Positions 1 to 6,574 of a DNA stretch of 40,159 nucleotides are shown here, one piece after another (the first letter of the stretch is position 1; every line of letters starts with the position of its first letter). Both the position numbers and the translations under genes were made by a program. Below the pieces are notes generated by a model, which saw nothing but the letters and a program-made list of their open reading frames with translations, did not search any database and was not told the DNA's origin. The stretch covers positions 1 through 40,159 of the forward strand of contig CAMGZH010000024.1 of assembly GCA_946182825.1 (NCBI GenBank), written 5' to 3'. This DNA is from an uncultured Lachnospiraceae bacterium (GTDB lineage Bacteria; Bacillota; Clostridia; Lachnospirales; Lachnospiraceae).

Positions 1-102
1 ATGCTATCTAAGGGATTAACTCATTTTAAAATGTACTAATTAGATGCTAACACTAGGCGTAATGGCGATAGGATATAAGAAGAAATGAGAATAAAAAATG
101 GG

Positions 103-166
103 TTAACTCAATTTTAATTCGATTTTAACTCGACAACTGAATTAAAACGAATTATAATTGAGTTAA
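103..166 (+). promoter_or_regulatory. Promoter with inverted-repeat operator of the AlbA_2 gene
   Basis: A -35 like TCGACA (130-135) and a perfect TATAAT (153-158) are 17 bp apart, 32 bp ahead of the start codon at 190. A 19-bp inverted repeat (103-121 against 148-166, 18 of 19 pairs) surrounds and overlaps this promoter. The core TTAACTC occurs at 16-22, 103-109 and 125-131, and inverted (GAGTTAA) at 160-166. The arrangement looks like a repressor operator array. Autoregulation by the downstream winged-helix protein is an inference. Confidence 0.65.
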
Positions 167-189
167 ATTAGAATTAAGGAGTAATAATC

Positions 190-1851
190 ATGCGAATAAT
201 TCCAAAGAAGGAAGATCTTATAGTTGAATTTAAAAGCGATATAAAGAAATATGCGGATACAGATTTAATTGACGAAATTGTTGGAATGACAAACACCAAA
301 GGTGGAACATTGTATCTAGGTGTAGAGGATGATGGTGAAATTACAGGCGTACATCCAAAGCATAAGGATGCTATAGGAGTTACTGCATTGATTGCAAACA
401 GTACTGTGCCATCAATTTCTGTTAGAGCAGAGATTATCACTGAGGAAGAAAAAGAAATCTTAAAGATTGAGATTCCCATTAGTAGGACGGTGGTATCCAC
501 AACATCTGGAAAAATGCTTAGACGTAGGTTAAAGGCAGATGGTTCGCCAGAAGTTATTCCTATGTATTCATATGAAGTTGTAACTCGATTATCCGAGTTA
601 GCATTATTAGATTTTTCGGCAGGACCGCTTGCTGGGGCTACTATTGAAGATCTTGATCCGAATCAAAGGGTCCGTTTGAGAAGTATTATTCAAAATAATC
701 CAGGTGGAGAGAAAAATCTATTGGGTTTGCAAGATGATGAGCTTGATAAAGCACTTCGATTAAAAACTGAAGTAGATGGAAAGACATATCCTACTGTAAC
801 AGGAATGCTTTTATTAGGAAAAGAAAAAAGAATAAAAGAATTAATGCCTACAGCTAAGGCTGCATTTCAGGTCCTTGAGGGAACAAAAGTAAGGGTTAAT
901 ATGGAAACCAGTGGACCATTATTAGAAGTGTTTGAGAAGTTCGAGACTTACGTGGAAGCATGGAATCCAGAACGTGAGATAGAGTATGGTTTGTTTAGAA
1001 CGGCAATTCCTGAATTTGACAAAGCGGCTTTTCGTGAAGGCTTAATCAATGCGTTTTGCCATAGAGATTACACAATGTTAGGAACTGTGCGTGTATTGAT
1101 TGATGATGAAGGAATGACCATTAGTAGTCCAGGAGGTTTTATTGATGGCGTTACGATAGACAATTTGCTTACAGTAGAACCTCACGGAAAAAATCCTGCA
1201 TTAGCTGATGCTTTAAAAAGAATTGGCCTTGCCGAGAAGACCGGACGAGGAATTGATAGAATCTATGAGGGTTCTATTATTTATGGACGCCCTTGGCCAG
1301 ATTTTTCTGAGACAACAAGCACCAATGTCAAACTTTTTATTCAAAGGGCGAAGGCTGATGATAAGTTTACAAAGTTGATTGCTGATGAGCAGAATAAATT
1401 AGGTAAGCCTTTATCAATTTATGCTTTGATGATTCTGTCTCTTTTAAAATCTGAGCGTAGAATGGATATAGCAAGAGTGGTAAATGTTACGCACTTAAGT
1501 GAGGGGAAAATACGCAGTTCAATCGAAAATCTGATTGAAGATGGACTGATTGAGGGAACTGGTAGTGGTAAGTCACGTACATATATGCTTTCTGGGAAAG
1601 TGTATAAAGAAAGTAATAAGAGCATTCAGTATGTGAGACAGACCGGTATAGAAAAGGTTGCATATCCAGAAATGATACTAAAACTTGCAAGAACGCAGGA
1701 TGGAATGGTTACCAAACAGGACATCGCGGAACTTCTGATGATTACACCTGATCAAGCGTATAGTGAGATTAAGAAACTCGTTGCGGCTGGAAAGTTGTAT
1801 AAGTATTGTGGGGGAAGGTATACAAAGTATAAAATGAGCGAGGAAATCTAA
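190..1851 (+). CDS. AlbA_2 (Schlafen AAA-4 type) ATP-binding winged-helix protein
   Basis: The protein has 553 residues. Residues about 8-100 form an AlbA_2 domain (also called Schlafen AAA_4), with an EFK start motif at 13-15 and the TKGGTLYLGVEDDG segment near 36-49. Residues about 275-360 match the C-terminal ATPase-like HATPase_c_4 region, with EGLINAFCHRDY (283-294) and NPALADALKRIGLAEKTGRG (335-354). About 150 C-terminal residues contain two winged-helix-like segments. Proteins of this build are usually annotated as putative transcriptional regulators or ATP-binding proteins, and their substrates are mostly unknown. The start is fixed by AAGGAG at 176-181. The gene lies in AT-rich DNA unlike the rest of the window, which suggests acquisition. 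Function as an autoregulated DNA-binding protein is likely but inferred. Confidence 0.85.
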   Translation: MRIIPKKEDLIVEFKSDIKKYADTDLIDEIVGMTNTKGGTLYLGVEDDGEITGVHPKHKDAIGVTALIANSTVPSISVRAEIITEEEKEILKIEIPISRTVVSTTSGKMLRRRLKADGSPEVIPMYSYEVVTRLSELALLDFSAGPLAGATIEDLDPNQRVRLRSIIQNNPGGEKNLLGLQDDELDKALRLKTEVDGKTYPTVTGMLLLGKEKRIKELMPTAKAAFQVLEGTKVRVNMETSGPLLEVFEKFETYVEAWNPEREIEYGLFRTAIPEFDKAAFREGLINAFCHRDYTMLGTVRVLIDDEGMTISSPGGFIDGVTIDNLLTVEPHGKNPALADALKRIGLAEKTGRGIDRIYEGSIIYGRPWPDFSETTSTNVKLFIQRAKADDKFTKLIADEQNKLGKPLSIYALMILSLLKSERRMDIARVVNVTHLSEGKIRSSIENLIEDGLIEGTGSGKSRTYMLSGKVYKESNKSIQYVRQTGIEKVAYPEMILKLARTQDGMVTKQDIAELLMITPDQAYSEIKKLVAAGKLYKYCGGRYTKYKMSEEI

Positions 1852-1892
1852 TGGCATTATTAGATAATCCTTTGGTTCCAGAAGTGAATTAA
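1851..1892 (+). other. 13-codon ORF coupled to the AlbA_2 gene, possible truncated gene start
   Basis: The ATG overlaps the preceding stop (TAATG) and the frame reads MALLDNPLVPEVN before a TAA. Such overlap is typical of a co-translated second gene, so this may be the surviving start of a deleted downstream gene. It may equally be chance. No homology is claimed. Confidence 0.25.
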
Positions 1893-1933
1893 TATTTTTG
1901 ACGCAGAGTAAGACTTGAAAGGAAAAATGTTTT

Positions 1934-2281
1934 ATGGCAGAAAAGACAAGTACAAAGAAGACAAATGATGACTTTGAGACATATTGCCCTTGCTTTACTT
2001 GCGAGACATTCACACGGGGCTTTTGGGGCGATAGAAAGAATATTAACGTAGGTTATCCTGAAGACCTTGAGTACATTTATAACAATGTGTGGGAAATCAA
2101 TGCAGATTATCGTCCACCTTGTGTTATTACATATGTTGATAGATTTGGAGAAGAACGACCTTATATTCCTACTAGCCGTGAAATGACCACTGCAAGGTGG
2201 AGATTAGTAGAAAAGAAAGACATTCGTTGGGAAGATGAATGGGCTGAGAAGTTTAGCACCAAAGATGTAAGCGAGTGGTAA
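1934..2281 (+). CDS. Hypothetical protein, 115 aa
   Basis: A soluble-looking, acidic 115-residue protein of unrecognised family. It has a CPCFTC cysteine cluster (two CxxC-like pairs, near residues 18-24) that could bind a metal, followed by aromatic-rich sequence and a charged C-terminus. There is no signal peptide or membrane segment. It follows the AlbA_2 gene by 82 bp on the same strand and is followed by a strong terminator, so the two probably share a transcript. GAAAGG (1917-1922) serves as a rather distant ribosome binding site. The AT-rich composition matches the neighbouring AlbA_2 gene. No function is proposed. Confidence 0.65.
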   Translation: MAEKTSTKKTNDDFETYCPCFTCETFTRGFWGDRKNINVGYPEDLEYIYNNVWEINADYRPPCVITYVDRFGEERPYIPTSREMTTARWRLVEKKDIRWEDEWAEKFSTKDVSEW

Positions 2282-2312
2282 TTAAGGCGTTACAATAGCT
2301 CTATATCGAGCG

Positions 2313-2341
2313 TAGGCGGTCATAGAACCGCCTATTTTTAT
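2313..2341 (+). terminator. Rho-independent terminator after the 115-aa gene
   Basis: An 8-bp perfect stem (TAGGCGGT 2313-2320 with ACCGCCTA 2327-2334) has a 6-nt loop and is followed by an A-then-T run. It closes the AlbA_2/115-aa transcript. Confidence 0.8.
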
Positions 2342-2352
2342 ATCTGTTTTTT

Positions 2353-2430
2353 ATGGGCAAGAAATTAACAGACGAGAAAAAGGCTCTGAGGGTTAAACTA
2401 AGGGCAAAAGAAAGGTTACGGCTTCGCTAG
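2353..2430 (+). other. 25-codon basic ORF, probable gene fragment
   Basis: The frame encodes a very basic 25-residue peptide (starting MGKKLTDEKKAL, ending RLRLR) without a clear ribosome binding site, just after a terminator. It looks like a remnant of a longer mobile-element gene, but the parent family is not recognised. The rest of the 222-bp gap to the fic stop codon shows only a short GCC-GGAA-GGC hairpin. Confidence 0.2.
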
Positions 2431-2503
2431 GCTGTTCCTGCCGGAAGGCTCCGATTTCTTTATGCCTTCTTGCACAGCCGCGGGTCCCTGAAAAGTTCAA
2501 TAA

Positions 2504-3559
2504 TCAAACAAGTGCATCTTTTCTCACGTAATAAGTGCCCCTGCCACGTCCTCGACGTTCAAGCACTTCTTCCTTTACAAGTGCTGTTAACGAGTTTTCC
2601 ACGGATGCGCGCCCTAGCTTTGGACACATTTCCATTATCTCACTCTTTGTAAACTTGCCTATTTTTTTATAAACGGCAGCTCTTACCTGTTCAATTGCAG
2701 GTTCCTTTATATCTATAATTTCAATTCGCTCCTCAAAATCTTTATATGCTGCAATTATGGTCTTTAGTATATACTTGATAAAAGGAGTCGGATCATCTTC
2801 CCCTTCATGCCAACCATTTTGGCTCATGTTAAGCGAGTCATAATACAAATCTTTTAATTCAGCTATCTTTTTTTCCAAAGATACATATCTACCCACAACA
2901 TAACCAGCTCTATAGAGTAGCAATGTTGTCAACAATCTACTCATTCGACCGTTGCCATCATTAAAAGGATGCACACATAGAAAATCATGAATGAATATTG
3001 GTATCAAAAGTAATGTATCTACTTCTTCGGTAGCAGACACTCTATTAAACTCTTCACATATTCTATCAATAGCAATAGGTGTCTCTAAGGGACTAAGTGG
3101 TTCAAATATAACATGTTCAATGCCATTTTCATCCCTGGCTACAATGTGGTTATCACTGTTTTTAAAATGACCGCCTATACTTCTGTTGGTAAAACGATAA
3201 AGATTCTGGTGTAACTGAAGAATATAATTTGAAGAAATTGGAATATATTCATAACTTTCATGAATCATATCCAATACAAATCGATAGCCAGCAATCTCCT
3301 CTTCATCACGATTCTTTGGTTTGGTTTTTGACTGCATCAATTGATTCAATCTTGTATTTGAAGTGAAAATTCCCTCAATCGCATTTGAACTCTCAGTACT
3401 TTGAACCTTAGCCACTTCCACTAGCTTATCTAAAACAGCCGGTTTCTGAGTTAAATACAACTCCTGCCGTCCTCTATATTCATGTATACCTGAGACTAAA
3501 CCTAAAATTTCACTATCCCATTTGTAATCTTTATACTTACTGTAATTAAATTCTCGCAT
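2504..3559 (-). CDS. Fic family protein (AMP transferase fold) with C-terminal winged helix
   Basis: 351 residues. The Fic core motif HPFNDGNGRMSR is complete at 197-208, with catalytic His197 and the phosphate-binding GNGR, so the AMP-transfer active site looks intact. An N-terminal inhibitory helix motif of the [S/T]xxxE[G/N] type is present (S58-N-A-I-E62-G63), which makes this a class II, self-inhibited Fic protein. Residues about 285-351 form a winged-helix domain. Fic enzymes transfer AMP to a hydroxyl group of a target protein; the target is unknown here. The start is supported by AAGGAG six bases upstream. The gene is AT-rich, stands alone on the minus strand, and has an iterated operator array over its promoter. 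The C-terminal winged helix suggests a DNA-linked or autoregulatory role. Confidence 0.9.
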   Translation of the reverse strand: MREFNYSKYKDYKWDSEILGLVSGIHEYRGRQELYLTQKPAVLDKLVEVAKVQSTESSNAIEGIFTSNTRLNQLMQSKTKPKNRDEEEIAGYRFVLDMIHESYEYIPISSNYILQLHQNLYRFTNRSIGGHFKNSDNHIVARDENGIEHVIFEPLSPLETPIAIDRICEEFNRVSATEEVDTLLLIPIFIHDFLCVHPFNDGNGRMSRLLTTLLLYRAGYVVGRYVSLEKKIAELKDLYYDSLNMSQNGWHEGEDDPTPFIKYILKTIIAAYKDFEERIEIIDIKEPAIEQVRAAVYKKIGKFTKSEIMEMCPKLGRASVENSLTALVKEEVLERRGRGRGTYYVRKDALV

Positions 3560-3581
3560 AGCGCTTCTCCTTATCCCCTAA

Positions 3582-3677
3582 ATCATATCACATATTAGGC
3601 GATAATCAACGCTTTGGGCGATTATTCGCCTATTTTTTTCTTGTTTTAGGCGCTAAAAATATGTTTAGGCGTTAATC
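3582..3677 (-). promoter_or_regulatory. fic promoter with TTAGGCG box array
   Basis: On the minus strand, TTGATT (3604-3609) and TATGAT (3582-3587) are 16 bp apart and lie just ahead of the fic ribosome binding site. The sequence TTAGGCGATAA (3595-3605) sits exactly in the spacer. Further copies of the box occur inverted at 3620-3632 (GATTATTCGCCTA), direct at 3644-3656 (TTAGGCGCTAA core) and direct at 3664-3677 (TTAGGCGTTAA core). This looks like a multi-site repressor operator. The binding protein is unknown; Fic itself, through its winged helix, is a candidate. Confidence 0.6.
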
Positions 3678-3710
3678 CTCGGCTCTTTTCAAATCGGCTT
3701 GATAACATGG

Positions 3711-3716
3711 TATACT
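3711..3716 (+). promoter_or_regulatory. Possible -10 element ahead of the broken pdf gene
   Basis: TATACT is placed in an AT-rich stretch about 180 bp before the pdf start codon; the -35 is poor. Between 3717 and 3892 there is no convincing gene. A 16-codon open stretch at 3747-3797 lacks a start codon and is not recognised. Confidence 0.25.
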
Positions 3717-3892
3717 ATATTTGTATCATTATACTTAAAACTTAAGGTTGCGAATGTTTTTACCGATACGGAACATGAAGTATACTATTGGGGATAGATA
3801 AGGAGACTTGTTTGACAACACCAAGAAGACCTACAGCGCAACACATATATTGGACTTATAGGAAAGAAAATTGTATAACACAAGGAGTTAAA

Positions 3893-4099
3893 ATGGTAAA
3901 AGAAGTAGTCAGAGATCCATTATTTCTGCAGCAGAAATCCGAACCGGCAATGAGAGAAGATCAGCAGGTAATCGTGGATTTAGTGGATACTTTGAAAGCA
4001 AACAGCGACCGATGTGTAGGGTTGGCGGCCAACATGATTGGCGTTAAGAAGCAGATCATTCAGCATGAGATACAGCATTTTAGCGGAGAGTTGATTTGA
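3893..4099 (+). pseudogene. Peptide deformylase with internal deletion
   Basis: The 68-residue frame starts MVKEVVRDPLFLQQ, after AAGGAG at 3882-3887, and carries the first deformylase motif region (VGLAANMIG). It then jumps directly to the last motif, IIQHEIQHFSG, which contains the HEXXH zinc-binding helix. The central part of the family fold is missing, including the EGCLS motif that supplies the metal-binding cysteine; normal relatives are about 135 residues. The reading frame survives the join, so this is an in-frame internal deletion. Without the cysteine ligand it cannot be a working deformylase of the known kind. The frame is open further upstream to 3788 from a TTG, but the ribosome binding site favours 3893. 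Deformylation must be supplied by another gene outside the window. Confidence 0.75.
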
Positions 4100-4124
4100 G
4101 AGAAGATTTGTAACAGGTGATTCT

Positions 4125-4784
4125 ATGAAAACAAGAGAAGCCGCTTTAGAATTCGGACTGTCCTTTCCGGATACATACCAGGATGCACCTTTCCATGATA
4201 CAAACTGGCAGCTTGTCCGTTATAAAGGGAATAAAAAGGCGTTCCTTTGGACGTATGAGCGGGAGGGATTTGTGAATCTTAATGTAAAAGTCGATCCTGA
4301 AAAGGCATTTTTCTGGAGAGACGTATATGCATCGGTGATCCCCGGGTATCACCAGAACAAAGAGCATTGGAATACGATTATTTTGGACGGAACGATACCG
4401 GACAAAGATATTCAGCAGATGATTGCCGAAAGCTACGACCTGATCTCAGATTGTCCGACCAAAAGAATCTATGAAGCTGTTAAGCAAATTCCAAAAGGAT
4501 GCGTTGCGACCTATGCACAGATCGCGGAAGTCGCCGGGGATAGAAAAATGGCCAGGGCGGTGGGAAATGCCCTTCATAAAAATCCGGATCCTGCTACGAT
4601 TCCGTGTCACAGAGTAGTGAATGCGAAAGGTGAACTTGCCGGAAAGTACGCTTTTGGAGGTGCATGGAAGCAGGAAGAGCTTCTTGTTTCCGAAGGGGTG
4701 GAAGTTCAGGATGGCCGTGTGGATCTGCTGAGATACCAATGGAAAATGATTCCGGATCAGGGGAGGGATCCGATGAAGAAATGA
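4125..4784 (+). CDS. Fusion of MmcQ/YjbR DNA-binding-like domain and MGMT-like methyltransferase
   Basis: 219 residues with two domains. Residues about 1-105 resemble the MmcQ/YjbR family, small proteins of the CyaY-like DNA-binding fold. Residues about 112-205 are the C-terminal domain of O6-alkylguanine-DNA alkyltransferase (MGMT/Ogt). The alkyl-acceptor motif IPCHRVV is intact, with Cys161, and the ARAVGNAL helix supplies the base-flipping arginine (Arg144). The expected role is direct repair of O6-alkylguanine, with alkyl transfer to the cysteine. If it acts like alkyltransferase-like proteins it may only bind lesions, but the cysteine argues for catalysis. AGGTG at 4114-4118 is a modest ribosome binding site. 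The gene follows the broken pdf by 25 bp. Confidence 0.85.
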   Translation: MKTREAALEFGLSFPDTYQDAPFHDTNWQLVRYKGNKKAFLWTYEREGFVNLNVKVDPEKAFFWRDVYASVIPGYHQNKEHWNTIILDGTIPDKDIQQMIAESYDLISDCPTKRIYEAVKQIPKGCVATYAQIAEVAGDRKMARAVGNALHKNPDPATIPCHRVVNAKGELAGKYAFGGAWKQEELLVSEGVEVQDGRVDLLRYQWKMIPDQGRDPMKK

Positions 4785-4838
4785 CGGTCGCTGACCGGGT
4801 GAAATAGTAATGTAGTAGCAGTACAGGGGAGGTACGTG

Positions 4839-5186
4839 ATGAATCTTGGTTTTTATATGTGTGGTATTTTGGTTGTGTCCTTTGGGCTGGTAGGTCTCTT
4901 TTTCGCGGCTTTGAAAGAGAAAGGAACACGGTGGGTTGCGGGTTTTAATACCTTTTCTGAAAAAGAACAGGCGATGTACGACAGGGCTGCCATTTCCCGG
5001 GACATTCGCAATCAATGCTTTATCTGGGCGGCTGTGATGCTGGTGGGTGCCGTGCTGTCTCTTCTTTTGACAGCCTATATGGCGATTCCGGCTTTTATCG
5101 TCTGGGCGATTTTGTTTTTTAAGGATTTTCATATGGATGCCTATAAGGCTTTTGAAAAATATTTGAAGGACGATTTCGCGAAGTGA
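4839..5186 (+). CDS. DUF3784 family membrane protein
   Basis: About 115 residues with an N-terminal membrane segment (residues about 5-25) and two further hydrophobic segments (about 63-95), separated by a charged loop with the GFNTFSEKE motif typical of DUF3784. The function of the family is unknown; it is common in Firmicutes. A GTG at 4836 directly precedes the ATG at 4839. The strong AGGGGAGG at 4825-4832 spaces better with the ATG. The gene lies 54 bp after the MGMT fusion and 37 bp before mutT, on the same strand. Confidence 0.8.
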   Translation: MNLGFYMCGILVVSFGLVGLFFAALKEKGTRWVAGFNTFSEKEQAMYDRAAISRDIRNQCFIWAAVMLVGAVLSLLLTAYMAIPAFIVWAILFFKDFHMDAYKAFEKYLKDDFAK

Positions 5187-5223
5187 AGATGAAATATATA
5201 GTGAGATACAGAGTGGAGGAAAA

Positions 5224-5631
5224 ATGAAGATCGTAAAAGTCGTTGCGGCCGTAATCAGAGCGCTTAATGCAGATGGCGTTCCTGTTATCTTTGCGACACA
5301 ACGGGGATATGGTGAATTTAAAGGTGGCTGGGAGTTCCCCGGTGGCAAGATCGAGGCGGGTGAGAGTCCGCAGGAGGCTCTGAAGCGCGAGATTATGGAA
5401 GAGCTTGATACAGAGATTGCGGTGGGCGAGCGGATCGATACGGTGGAATACGATTATCCGACCTTCCATCTGTCAATGGAGTGTTTCTGGTGTAACGTTG
5501 TGAATGGTGACCTTGTGTTAAAAGAACATGAAGATGCGCAGTGGTTAACCGGGGCAAACCTTGGGAATGTGGACTGGCTACCGGCGGATCTTATCCTGAT
5601 GGACAAGGTGTTAGAGGGGATCGCATGCTAA
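5224..5631 (+). CDS. mutT: Nudix hydrolase, MutT-type 8-oxo-dGTP diphosphatase
   Basis: 135 residues carrying a complete Nudix box (residues about 39-61, GGKIEAGESPQEALKREIME followed by E-L). The REIMEE metal-binding core is intact. The length, the N-terminal VKVVAAVI strand and the C-terminal EHEDAQWL segment match MutT/CTP pyrophosphohydrolase-like enzymes, which remove 8-oxo-dGTP from the nucleotide pool. The ribosome binding site GTGGAGG lies close to the ATG. The last 7 bases overlap the start of the next gene. It sits next to the alkylation-repair fusion, so a small genome-maintenance group is possible, though this is only proximity. The precise nucleotide substrate cannot be told from sequence. 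Confidence 0.88.
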   Translation: MKIVKVVAAVIRALNADGVPVIFATQRGYGEFKGGWEFPGGKIEAGESPQEALKREIMEELDTEIAVGERIDTVEYDYPTFHLSMECFWCNVVNGDLVLKEHEDAQWLTGANLGNVDWLPADLILMDKVLEGIAC

Positions 5632-6524
5632 AAAAGAAAAAACGGATCCTGGCGCTTTGTCTGCTTGCTGCGATTGAGCTGATCGGTTGTGGAGGACAGA
5701 CGTTGTCCGGGAAAACAGATCAGAGGATGAAACAGGAGAAAAAGGTAGAAGCATCGCAGTCTGCCGAGGAGAAGACTCTTGTGTTCCGGGATGTTTTCGG
5801 GGAGAAATATACAACGACGGTCGATCCGAAGGTTCCGGCTAATCCCTACGATTCATCGGCTTTTGTACATGATGGAGACCGACTTTCCTATACAGGGGAG
5901 GGGTATTCCTATCAGTTAGGAATCGATGTTTCCTATCATCAGGGGAAGATCGATTGGGAGAAAGTCGCTGCCGAGGGGTATCAGTTTGCCATTCTCAGGA
6001 TTGGTTACAGGGGGTACGGTCAGAGCGGAAGTCTCAATGCGGATAAGATGTTTTCCTCTTATTATGAGGGGGCTAAAAAGGCAGGCCTGATGGTGGGGGT
6101 ATATTTTTATGCCCAGGCCATTAATGAGAAGGAGGCCAGAGAGGAAGCGCGCTTTGTGTTAAAGCTGCTTGGCAAACGTAAGCCAGATCTCCCGGTTGTT
6201 TATGATCCGGAAAATGTTCTTGACGATACGGCACGGACGGATGATGTGACGCCGGAACAGTTTACCGCCAATGCGAAAGCTTTTTGCGAGAGGATCAAAA
6301 AAGCCGGTTTAGAGCCGATGATCTATGCCAATATGCTCTGGGAGGCCTTTCAGCTTGACCTGTCAAAGCTTCCTTATCCTCTCTGGTATGCAGACTATGA
6401 AGAGGTGCCTCAGACACCTTATAACTTTCAGATCTGGCAGTACCGGAATGAAGGGAAGGTAAATGGAATTCAAGGCGACTGTGATTTAAATATCCGGTTG
6501 ATTCCGAAAGCGCATGGGGCATGA
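5625..6524 (+). CDS. Glycoside hydrolase family 25 (lysozyme-like) lipoprotein
   Basis: 299 residues from the ATG at 5625, which overlaps mutT. Residues 1-22 are a lipoprotein signal (LIGC, Cys22). After a polar linker, residues about 107-295 form a GH25 muramidase domain. It begins GIDVSYHQGKIDW and has the VYDPEN segment with the catalytic Asp and Glu (DxE), and it ends with QIWQYRNEG...CDLN. GH25 enzymes cleave the N-acetylmuramic acid-N-acetylglucosamine bond of peptidoglycan. This one would act outside the membrane, anchored by lipid, in wall remodelling. The frame is open upstream to 5541 but that part lies inside mutT. The family assignment is firm; the physiological role is inferred. 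Confidence 0.88.
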   Translation: MLKKKKRILALCLLAAIELIGCGGQTLSGKTDQRMKQEKKVEASQSAEEKTLVFRDVFGEKYTTTVDPKVPANPYDSSAFVHDGDRLSYTGEGYSYQLGIDVSYHQGKIDWEKVAAEGYQFAILRIGYRGYGQSGSLNADKMFSSYYEGAKKAGLMVGVYFYAQAINEKEAREEARFVLKLLGKRKPDLPVVYDPENVLDDTARTDDVTPEQFTANAKAFCERIKKAGLEPMIYANMLWEAFQLDLSKLPYPLWYADYEEVPQTPYNFQIWQYRNEGKVNGIQGDCDLNIRLIPKAHGA

Positions 6525-6574
6525 GTACCCTGGAAATGAAAATGTATTATCTGTTAAATAATTGAAATAGAATT

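Noticed and set aside
3743-3769. Weak sigma-D-like site (TAAG-N15-ACCGATAC) ahead of the broken pdf
   Set aside because: Only 3/4 and 6/8 matches, 124 bp from the start codon and ahead of a pseudogene; probably chance.
4446-5348. Long open frame on the minus strand (300 codons)
   Set aside because: It lies opposite the MGMT fusion, DUF3784 and mutT genes, has low-complexity composition and no ribosome binding site; it is a mirror of real genes.
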